From: Palleronia caenipelagi
GTDB lineage: Bacteria; Pseudomonadota; Alphaproteobacteria; Rhodobacterales; Rhodobacteraceae
Length of the DNA: 64,000 nt
Reading direction: 5' to 3'
Assembly: GCF_007004065.1 (NCBI RefSeq)
Contig: NZ_VFSV01000002.1
Coordinates: 62,001 to 126,000, forward strand
Shown: positions 57,692 through 64,000 of the stretch, in pieces
Layout: every line of letters begins with the position of its first letter
How positions within the stretch are numbered: position 1 is the first letter of the stretch
Notes under the pieces: model-generated
What the model saw: the letters and a program-made list of their open reading frames with translations, nothing else
Database searches by the model: none
Told to the model about the DNA's origin: nothing
Made by a program: the position numbers and the translations under genes

Positions 57692-58966
57692 CTATCGCGC
57701 CGCAGCGTCCCGAGCGTTCAATCGCGACGCTGCGATGGCGGAGATCACGACCATTCCCGTCGCTATCCCGAGCATCAGTGACAGCCCACCCGTCTGGTAG
57801 GTGAGCCCCGACAGCACTGTACCGAGGAGCCGTCCACCAGCGTTGGCCATATAGTAAAACCCCACATCCATGGTGACCCGATCGGCTTTGCTGAAAGCAA
57901 GGATCAGGTAAGAATGGAGTGACGAGTTGATGGCAAATACGACACCTAAGGCCAAAAGGCCCACGACAATGAGGGACGTAAACCAGGTCTGTGGTGTCTC
58001 GACCAACATCGAGGCCGCCGTGAGAGCTGCGAGGATACAGGCCAAGCCCAAGGCCCAGAATCGGGCGCTGCCTGCCAGCTCAGCCTCGGACCGCTGGGCA
58101 GCCCGCAGCACGCGGGGCGCCACGGCCTGCACGGCACCGTAGAGGATGATCCATGCTGACATAAAGCTGCCAATCATGAAAAACGCGGCCCGGTTTCCGG
58201 AGTCCGATCCGTCCGACAAGACGGCGTAGAAATAGATCGGGATTCCAACGACGAACCAGACGTCCCGCGCGCCAAAGAGGAACACGCGCGCAAGGCTCAG
58301 CCAGTTCACATTGGCAGAGCGCGAGAACATCTCGGAGAACTTCGCAGATTTGCGCCCACGGGGAAGGCCAGGCGGCATTGCAATCCAGACCGCGATCAGG
58401 ATGAGCGCAAGACAGACCGCCATAGCGTTTACTGCCCACGTAAAGCCAAGCCCGGCCAGCAGCACCGCACCGAGGAGAAAGCCGAGCCCTTTGACGGCGT
58501 TCTTTGAGCCGGTCAGCAATGCCACCCAGCGGAACAGGCCGTCTCCGTTGGCGGGGGCCAGCAGCTTGACTGCGGATTTTGAAGACATCTTGGCGAGATC
58601 TTTCGCCACGCCACTCACGCCCTGAACCACCATGACATAGGCCACGGAGACCCCGTTGGCCCAAACCGGATCAAAGCGGGACAAGGTCAGGAGGGCTATG
58701 ATCTGCAAAACCAGACCGGCAAACAGCGTCGATGTCAGACCAAACCGCGCAGCGATCCAGCCCGCCGAAAGATTGGTCACCATGCCAGCGAACTCGTAAA
58801 GAACGAAGAGATAGGCCAGTTGAAGCGGCGAAAAGCCCAGCATGTGAAACTGGAGCAGAACCAGCATACGTAATGCGCCATCGGTGAGCATAAAGCCCCA
58901 ATACGCAGCCGTCACAGCAATATAGGCGTTCATCCCGTCCGGAGATGAGTGGTTCTCCCGCGTCAC
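57692..58966 (-). CDS. arsJ: ArsJ, organoarsenical efflux transporter (MFS)
   Basis: A 424-residue MFS protein with about 12 membrane helices, matching ArsJ. Recognisable blocks are AAYWGFMLTDGALRMLVLL near the N-terminus, YEFAGMVTNLSAGWIAARFG and GVAKDLAKMSSKSAVKLLAP near residue 118. ArsJ exports 1-arseno-3-phosphoglycerate made by glyceraldehyde-3-phosphate dehydrogenase and is usually beside a gapdh gene and an arsR. Neither is seen here. The start is a GTG at 58966 with GGAGAAG upstream; an internal ATG at 58933 is possible. The 164-bp gap before it holds no recognised gene. Confidence 0.85.
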   Translation of the reverse strand: MTRENHSSPDGMNAYIAVTAAYWGFMLTDGALRMLVLLQFHMLGFSPLQLAYLFVLYEFAGMVTNLSAGWIAARFGLTSTLFAGLVLQIIALLTLSRFDPVWANGVSVAYVMVVQGVSGVAKDLAKMSSKSAVKLLAPANGDGLFRWVALLTGSKNAVKGLGFLLGAVLLAGLGFTWAVNAMAVCLALILIAVWIAMPPGLPRGRKSAKFSEMFSRSANVNWLSLARVFLFGARDVWFVVGIPIYFYAVLSDGSDSGNRAAFFMIGSFMSAWIILYGAVQAVAPRVLRAAQRSEAELAGSARFWALGLACILAALTAASMLVETPQTWFTSLIVVGLLALGVVFAINSSLHSYLILAFSKADRVTMDVGFYYMANAGGRLLGTVLSGLTYQTGGLSLMLGIATGMVVISAIAASRLNARDAAAR

Positions 58967-59141
58967 AGAGGGCTTCTCCGCCTCATCATCTTTGAGAGCG
59001 GTATGCTTCGCAAATGGCTCATTTCATCTTCCATGGCCGATTTCAACTTCCGTCGCCGCGCCCTGCGCTCCTCGCTGGCGCGACATCTCTGCCATCTAGC
59101 ACGCGAATATCATACAAACATGACACGCGACGGGCTGCGGA

Positions 59142-59444
59142 TTACACCGGACGCGTGCGGAGCCAGATATAAAGTGGCAAGCCACAGCTCACACCAATAC
59201 AGAACGTCGCCGGGATCGCGATGAGGCGGAGCCAGTCGCGGGTCGAAACGGCTTCCCAAAGGACGAACAGGGTGAGCGCGATGGCCGAGATCGTCAGATC
59301 CCAGACGAGGCCTGTGGTCGAGGCGTTCACATACCACGCGTCGATCAGGTCGGCGAGGCTGTTTCCCGCGCTCATGTAGCTGAGAAACCAGTACATCGGG
59401 TGAATGGCGCCCCATATGGCCAGTAACAGAAAGATGTGGCGCAT
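59142..59444 (-). CDS. DUF2834 family membrane protein
   Basis: A 100-residue protein with three hydrophobic segments (about residues 4-22, 47-66 and 72-92). It has the DUF2834 layout: a Trp-Phe-rich first helix, a DLTISAIALTLFVLWE helix and a final hydrophobic segment. Function is unknown. Its start overlaps the stop of the small lipoprotein gene by one base, so it ends an argH-led operon. Confidence 0.75.
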   Translation of the reverse strand: MRHIFLLLAIWGAIHPMYWFLSYMSAGNSLADLIDAWYVNASTTGLVWDLTISAIALTLFVLWEAVSTRDWLRLIAIPATFCIGVSCGLPLYIWLRTRPV

Positions 59445-59599
59445 CAGAATTTCGTTCCGCTGACACCGATGGTGGCCGTGCCGGAGACATCAATTTTCAC
59501 GCCCCGGTCATTGACCTCGATCCCGTCAGTGACGGGCTCGGGGGGGCCACCTGCACCACATGCGGTGAGCAGCAGAAACAGGGCGAGCACACGCGTCAT
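59444..59599 (-). CDS. 51-residue lipoprotein
   Basis: A very short gene with a clear lipoprotein signal: a basic start (MTRV), a hydrophobic stretch and lipobox LTAC (Cys14). The mature part is only about 38 residues (GAGGPPEPVTDGIEVNDRGV, then a short strand-rich tail). It starts 2 bp after the preceding lipoprotein gene and overlaps the DUF2834 gene. Function unknown. Confidence 0.7.
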   Translation of the reverse strand: MTRVLALFLLLTACGAGGPPEPVTDGIEVNDRGVKIDVSGTATIGVSGTKF

Positions 59600-59601
59600 G
59601 A

Positions 59602-59922
59602 TCAGCCTCCCACACGAATCGGCGGCGGGGTCACGGAGCCCTGCAGCTCGCCGCTTTGGTCCACCCGGACGGAGGTCCCCGAAACCGGTGTCACGGTCCC
59701 CACGACCCGATCACCGTTGGTCGACACGGTCGTGCCACGGATCGGGCTGACGGACCCGGAGACGCGCCCGGTATGTCCGACGGTGACCCGGGTCCCCGCA
59801 GGCCCCGACACGCCAACGGAGGCTGTCGGCCCGTTCGGACCAAGACCGACGGTCGGCCTGAGGACGCTGTTACAGCCGCTCACGCTGAGCGCCATAACGA
59901 TAACTCCGGCGAGTGTTTTCAT
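59602..59922 (-). CDS. Gly/Thr/Val-rich lipoprotein downstream of argH
   Basis: A 106-residue protein with a lipoprotein signal and lipobox VSGC (Cys17). The mature part is low in charge and has repeated G-(T/S)-x-V strands ([25 protein letters not shown]), suggesting a small beta-structured domain. It overlaps argH by ATGA. Small lipoproteins next to argH are common in alphaproteobacteria; function is unknown. Confidence 0.78.
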   Translation of the reverse strand: MKTLAGVIVMALSVSGCNSVLRPTVGLGPNGPTASVGVSGPAGTRVTVGHTGRVSGSVSPIRGTTVSTNGDRVVGTVTPVSGTSVRVDQSGELQGSVTPPPIRVGG

Positions 59923-61328
59923 CCGAGTTTCTCCTTCCAGCGGGCGATCTGGGCGCGGACATTGGCCGGCGCCGTTCCGCCATAGGATGTGCGGCTCGCC
60001 ACCGAGTTGTCCACCCCCAGCACGTCGAAGATGGATACGGTGATCGCCCCATGAACCTCCTGCATCTCTTCGAGACTGAGATCGGGCAAATCACAGCCCT
60101 TCGCTTCGGCGCGGGCGACGAGCGTGCCGGTCACGTGGTGGGCATCGCGGAAGGGCAGCCCCGCCTCGCGCACCAGCCAGTCCGCCAGATCCGTCGCGGT
60201 GGAGAACCCGTGCCCGGCCGCGGCCCGGAGGGCGTCAGGATTGGCGGTGAGGTCGGAGATCATACCTTCCATCGCGGCAAGGGACAGCATCACCGTATCG
60301 GCGGCGTCAAAGACCTGCTCCTTGTCCTCCTGCATGTCCTTGGAATAGGCGAGCGGCAGGCCCTTCATCACCATCAACAGCGCCGTTTGCGCCCCGAAAA
60401 TCCGTCCGATTTTCGCGCGAATCAACTCGGCGGCGTCGGGGTTTTTCTTCTGCGGCATGATCGAGGAGCCGGTGGAGAACCGGTCCGACATAACCACAAA
60501 GCGGAACTGGGCCGAGGACCAGATGACCAGCTCTTCGGAAAGGCGGCTGAGATGCATGGCGAGGATCGAGGACGCGCCGAGGAAGTCGAGGGCAAAATCC
60601 CGGTCCGACACGGCATCGAGCGAATTGGCCATGGGCCGGTCAAAGCCCAGCGCCCTGGCCGTGGCCTCCCGGTCGATGGGGAAGGACGTTCCCGCCAGCG
60701 CCGCAGCCCCGAGCGGACATTCATTCATCCGGGCGCGTGCGTCGGAAAACCGCGACTTGTCCCGCGCCAACATCTCCACATAGGCCAGCATGTGGTGCCC
60801 CCAGGTCACTGGCTGGGCGGTTTGCAGATGGGTAAAGCCCGGCATGACCCAATCCGCGCCCTGTTCGGCCTGTGTGAGCAGCGCCTCTTGCAGTGCCTCA
60901 ATGCTGGTGATCGCCGCGTCGCACTGCTCCCGCACCCAGAGCCGGAAATCCGTGGCCACCTGATCGTTGCGCGAGCGCCCCGTGTGCAGCCGCCGCCCGG
61001 CCTCGCCGATCAGCTCGATCAGCCGGGCCTCAACGTTCATGTGGATGTCTTCGAGCTTCGTCGAAAACCGGAACGTTCCCGCTTCGATTTCTGACAAGAC
61101 GGTGAGCAGCCCTTCCCTGATCGCTTCGGCGTCTTTATCGGTGAGGATGCCCTGCGCCGCCAACATGGCTGCGTGGGCGCGAGAGCCCGCGATATCCTGA
61201 GCCGCGAGCCGCTGGTCGAACCCGATGGAGGCGTTGATGGCTTCCATGATTTCGGAGGGACCGCCGGCAAAGCGGCCGCCCCACATGGCGTTCGATGGGG
61301 CAGTCGGGGCGCTGTCGGAATGAGACAT
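59919..61328 (-). CDS. argH: argininosuccinate lyase
   Basis: Last enzyme of arginine synthesis, splitting argininosuccinate to arginine and fumarate. The 469-residue protein has the N-terminal [10 protein letters not shown] segment and the fumarase/lyase signature [11 protein letters not shown] with the catalytic Ser near residue 283. It leads a four-gene unit with two lipoproteins and a DUF2834 protein. Its start lies only 13 bp from the tlpA-like gene on the other strand. Confidence 0.97.
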   Translation of the reverse strand: MSHSDSAPTAPSNAMWGGRFAGGPSEIMEAINASIGFDQRLAAQDIAGSRAHAAMLAAQGILTDKDAEAIREGLLTVLSEIEAGTFRFSTKLEDIHMNVEARLIELIGEAGRRLHTGRSRNDQVATDFRLWVREQCDAAITSIEALQEALLTQAEQGADWVMPGFTHLQTAQPVTWGHHMLAYVEMLARDKSRFSDARARMNECPLGAAALAGTSFPIDREATARALGFDRPMANSLDAVSDRDFALDFLGASSILAMHLSRLSEELVIWSSAQFRFVVMSDRFSTGSSIMPQKKNPDAAELIRAKIGRIFGAQTALLMVMKGLPLAYSKDMQEDKEQVFDAADTVMLSLAAMEGMISDLTANPDALRAAAGHGFSTATDLADWLVREAGLPFRDAHHVTGTLVARAEAKGCDLPDLSLEEMQEVHGAITVSIFDVLGVDNSVASRTSYGGTAPANVRAQIARWKEKLG

Positions 61329-61341
61329 GAGGGGATCCTGG

Positions 61342-61878
61342 ATGAGATTGTTCGCTGTCGCTCTTTATCTGGCCATTGGGGCCGCCGCAAATGCTGCGGA
61401 TCTGACCGGTGTGACGCTTGAGGGCGACATGCGCAAACTGGTCGTACACTCCGCCCCCGAAGCGGTGCCGGATCTGGTCGTGACCACGCCCGAAGGAGAC
61501 GAGGTGCGCCTGTCCGACTACGCCGGAACGCCGCTGGTGCTGAACTTCTGGGCCACGTGGTGCGCCCCCTGCCGCGAGGAAATGCCGGATCTCGACGCGA
61601 TGCAGCGGGACCGGGATGGCGCGCTGGAGGTGCTGACCATCGCAACGGGGCGAAACTCGGTCGAGGGGATCGAGGAGTTCTTTGCCGATGAAAGCATCAC
61701 CGATCTGCCGGTTCTCCTCGATCCGAAGCAGGTGGCCGCTCGCCAGATGGCAGTACTGGGCCTGCCCGTCACGGTTCTGGTTGATGCCGAAGGCCGCGAG
61801 GTCGCGCGGCTGACCGGTGGCGCCCACTGGAAGGGCGAGGCCGCGGATGCGGTGATCGACGCGTTGGTCGGCGAGTGA
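61342..61878 (+). CDS. TlpA-like thioredoxin-fold protein
   Basis: Exported 178-residue thiol-disulfide reductase with a signal peptide (cleavage near NAAD at residue 20) and the redox motif WCAPC at about residues 73-77. TlpA-type proteins reduce periplasmic cysteines, including those of cytochrome c and CuA assembly. The start at 61342 has GAGGGG upstream. It overlaps the P450 gene by GTGA. Confidence 0.9.
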   Translation: MRLFAVALYLAIGAAANAADLTGVTLEGDMRKLVVHSAPEAVPDLVVTTPEGDEVRLSDYAGTPLVLNFWATWCAPCREEMPDLDAMQRDRDGALEVLTIATGRNSVEGIEEFFADESITDLPVLLDPKQVAARQMAVLGLPVTVLVDAEGREVARLTGGAHWKGEAADAVIDALVGE

Positions 61879-63092
61879 GCGTTACGCTCGACCCCTATTC
61901 CGCAGGGTTTGCCGCCGATCCCTACGAGACCTACGCCGCCATCCGTGATCTCGGGCGGCCGTTTTATTACGAACCCTTCGACATCTGGATGCTGGCCTCC
62001 GCCGCCGAGGTGGAGGCTGTGGCCCTCGACAGGACGATGGTGCGCAGCCGCAACCATCTGATGTCCGAGGCCGAGCGGCGCGCCGAGCAGCGCAAGCTCA
62101 ACTGGCACGACATGCCGCACCATGAGCGCTTCGTTCAAACGAACCTCCTGGAGGATGACGGCCCTGCCCATGATCGCCTGCGGCGTCTGGTGTTCTCCGA
62201 GTTCTCTGCTTCGATGATCAAAGCCCAGCGCCCGATGATCGAATCCTATGTGGCGCAGTTGCTGGATGATCTCGAAGATCGTACCGAGTTCGACTTCGTC
62301 GAAGCCTTTGCCGCCCATGTGCCGGGCCTTGTGATCGGGCGGATCATCGGCGTCCCCGACGAATACGCACCGCAGCTGCGCCTCTGGTCCGAACAGGTCG
62401 TGCGGTTCTTCGACGTGGCCCGCGATGACGCGGCCAAAGCGCTGGCGGAAACTGCGACGCGCGATTTCTACCACTTTCTGCTGGATCTGATCGCCCGGCG
62501 CCGCCGCGTGCCGCAGGACGACCTGCTGACCAACTTGATCCGTCACCGCGACGCCGGGCAGCTCAGCGAAGACGAGCTGATCGCGACCGTCATGCTGATC
62601 CTCATGGCGGGCCATGGCTCGACCATCGATGTGCTGGGGTCGGGGCTGCACGCGCTGTTGCGCTTTCCCGATCACCATACCCTCCTGAGTGCCGCGCCGG
62701 AACTAATGCCAACGGCGATACAGGAAATGTTCCGTTACGAGGCGCCCTTGCCGTTTTTTCACCGTTATCTGACCGAAGATCGGGTGATCGCGGGCCAGCA
62801 CTTGCCCGCCGGGGCCAAACTCGGCCTGCTCTATGGCGCGGCGAACCGGGACCCGGCGCGGTTTACCCACCCGGACCGTTTCGACATTACCCGCAGCCCC
62901 AACCGGCATCTGGCTTTTGGCGGCGGCATGCATTTCTGCCTCGGCAAACATCTCGCCCGTCTCGGGATGGAGGTGATCTTTGGCGCGCTGAATGACCGGT
63001 TTTCGCGAATCGAGCTGGTCAGCCCGCCAGTCTACAAACTCGGGCTCTCCGTGCGCGGTCCTCAAAAGCTCCACATCGCCGTCACGCGCTGA
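61875..63092 (+). CDS. cytochrome P450
   Basis: A soluble bacterial P450 of 405 residues. The I-helix segment LMAGHGST lies near residue 245, the ExxR motif in EMFRYEAP near 283 and the heme-binding loop [10 protein letters not shown] near 346-355 with Cys353 as the probable ligand. The usual Ala-Gly-x-(D/E)-T of the I helix is here AGHGST, so the acid is replaced by Gly. The GTG start overlaps the TlpA stop. No ferredoxin or reductase partner is nearby, and the substrate is unknown. Confidence 0.9.
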   Translation: MSVTLDPYSAGFAADPYETYAAIRDLGRPFYYEPFDIWMLASAAEVEAVALDRTMVRSRNHLMSEAERRAEQRKLNWHDMPHHERFVQTNLLEDDGPAHDRLRRLVFSEFSASMIKAQRPMIESYVAQLLDDLEDRTEFDFVEAFAAHVPGLVIGRIIGVPDEYAPQLRLWSEQVVRFFDVARDDAAKALAETATRDFYHFLLDLIARRRRVPQDDLLTNLIRHRDAGQLSEDELIATVMLILMAGHGSTIDVLGSGLHALLRFPDHHTLLSAAPELMPTAIQEMFRYEAPLPFFHRYLTEDRVIAGQHLPAGAKLGLLYGAANRDPARFTHPDRFDITRSPNRHLAFGGGMHFCLGKHLARLGMEVIFGALNDRFSRIELVSPPVYKLGLSVRGPQKLHIAVTR

Positions 63093-63155
63093 CACCCTTT
63101 CGCGGCACCACCGGCGGTCCTATATGCCGCTGGATATGCATACGGAGACGGACCC

Positions 63156-63524
63156 ATGGAAATCCTGTCGATCTTTCTGGCTGGTGCTGCCGCAGGCGGC
63201 TTATGGCAACTGAACCGAAAGCGCGACCGTGCCCGCAGGGATCCGGCAAACCTCTGGACAGATCGCTTTCCCGGCGATGTGGTACGCGACACCAAAATGC
63301 TGCCAGACGGACGTTACGCGCTGATTGACAGCGATATGGGGCTGGGCGTCGTCCGGATAAAGGACGGCGCGGGCTGGCGCATCGGTCCCGACGACACTTA
63401 TTCGCAAGCCTCCGGGGACATTCAAATCTGCCCCAGTGAGATGGAAAAACGGTTTGAAATCAATATCAGCGCGGGCTCATTGGACGACGGCTGGGCAGAT
63501 AAGGTAAAGACCCACTCAACTTAG
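63156..63524 (+). CDS. small protein with N-terminal anchor
   Basis: A 122-residue protein with a short hydrophobic N-terminus (ILSIFLAGAAAGGLW at residues 3-17) followed by a basic segment (RKRDRARR), then a soluble, mostly beta-type part. It is unrecognised. The anchor followed by basic residues suggests inner-membrane attachment with a cytosolic domain. Confidence 0.6.
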   Translation: MEILSIFLAGAAAGGLWQLNRKRDRARRDPANLWTDRFPGDVVRDTKMLPDGRYALIDSDMGLGVVRIKDGAGWRIGPDDTYSQASGDIQICPSEMEKRFEINISAGSLDDGWADKVKTHST

Positions 63525-63620
63525 ACGTGCCTCTTGCGCGTTAACCAAATTTCTTTACCAGAGTTTCGGACGGCGAGGGACCGCTGTCATCACAATGTCA
63601 AAGAATGAAGTGGGTTCGGA

Positions 63621-64000
63621 ATGGCTATCGCAAATCTGACTGATGCGGTTCTTTTAGATGCAACACTGACAGACATAACTTCAGGGCCGAATACGTTTAC
63701 GGCAGGAACAGGCGGCACGATCGTACAGGCTCTGGACGACACGCAGGTGTTCTCGACTGCCTCTGCGTCGGATGATTTCATCCAGGTCGGCGACACCACT
63801 GTAATCGATGGAACGACCTGGACCGTTACGGGGATTGGCACGATCGAAGGAGAGGTCGACTACACCAATCCCGATACAGGATTGCCGGATACCGAGATCT
63901 ATACGGCTGGCCCGATCCTTTGGATTGAGGTCACCGACGGCACGACTACCCAGCTCATCATGTCATTTCCGGACTTTGACGGATTGCCCAAGATTACGGA
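63621..64000 (+). CDS. unidentified protein, 3' end outside the window
   Basis: An open frame from ATG 63621 to the right edge (126 codons visible). The sequence is Asp/Thr/Gly-rich, has no signal peptide and few basic residues (MAIANLTDAVLLDATLTD...). This resembles the N-terminal part of large Rhodobacteraceae secreted or Hint-domain proteins, but the identifying domain is beyond the edge. The preceding 96 bp holds an A/T-rich segment (63541-63560) that could contain its promoter. Confidence 0.55.
   Translation, partial: MAIANLTDAVLLDATLTDITSGPNTFTAGTGGTIVQALDDTQVFSTASASDDFIQVGDTTVIDGTTWTVTGIGTIEGEVDYTNPDTGLPDTEIYTAGPILWIEVTDGTTTQLIMSFPDFDGLPKIT

Noticed and set aside
57546-57800. Short plus-strand frame between the VOC gene and arsJ
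   Set aside because: It runs into the arsJ coding region in antisense, has no good ribosome site and no recognised similarity.
63541-63560. TTAACC-x-TTTACC as a CtrA site
   Set aside because: The spacing and half-sites do not match TTAA-N7-TTAA.

Overview
The window looks like a chromosomal segment of a denitrifying alphaproteobacterium of the Rhodobacteraceae (Roseobacter group). The base composition is GC-rich, genes are packed into operons with many ATGA/GTGA overlaps, and the gene families (NirI, NnrS, a Dnr-type regulator, ChoXWV, BetIBA, the carnitine dehydrogenase-thioesterase fusion, TRAP transporters) are typical of that group. The layout of the denitrification genes recalls Dinoroseobacter, but that is an impression from memory and not a database result.

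Positions 1-31288 form a denitrification island. From the left edge come the end of a nos operon (nosD fragment, nosF, nosY, nosL, nosX) and a small c-type cytochrome. On the minus strand follows the nirS-E-C-F-D(L)-G-H-J-N operon for cytochrome cd1 nitrite reductase and heme d1, ending in a CbiX-type chelatase and a 78-residue membrane protein. Divergent from nirS are nirI and nnrS, then norC-B-Q-D (NO reductase). A Dnr-type Crp/Fnr regulator and a 5-aminolevulinate synthase gene (hemA) sit on the minus strand, followed by napF-D-A-G-H-B-C (periplasmic nitrate reductase) on the plus strand and a small membrane protein. Three Fnr/Dnr-like boxes lie at the nirS/nirI, norC and hemA promoters, so one NO/oxygen-responsive regulon probably controls nitrate-to-N2 respiration together with heme supply. 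nosR and nosZ would lie left of the window; norE/norF and napE are not seen.

Positions 31389-37056 hold a LysR regulator divergent from a TRAP transporter (P, Q, M subunits) that shares an operon with an alpha/beta hydrolase, then an HSL-type hydrolase. Positions 37053-44510 (minus strand) hold a peptide-type ABC transporter preceded by L-carnitine dehydrogenase-thioesterase and a BKACE-family enzyme, which together turn carnitine into glycine betaine. Positions 44682-51327 hold choline uptake (choXWV) divergent from betI-betB-betA, which also makes glycine betaine. The block is a quaternary-amine hub converging on betaine; no betaine demethylation genes are present.

Positions 51423-52306 are a two-gene, lower-GC insertion with a Panacea-domain protein and a small membrane protein, a candidate toxin-antitoxin or defence pair and the best candidate here for something undescribed. 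The rest is mostly housekeeping or accessory: pnp with a structured leader and a clear terminator, a family 2 glycosyltransferase, an L,D-transpeptidase, a VOC dioxygenase-like protein, an orphan arsJ, an argH operon with two small lipoproteins and a DUF2834 protein, and, starting only 13 bp away in the opposite direction, a TlpA-like thioredoxin and a cytochrome P450. The right edge cuts a gene for an unidentified acidic protein.
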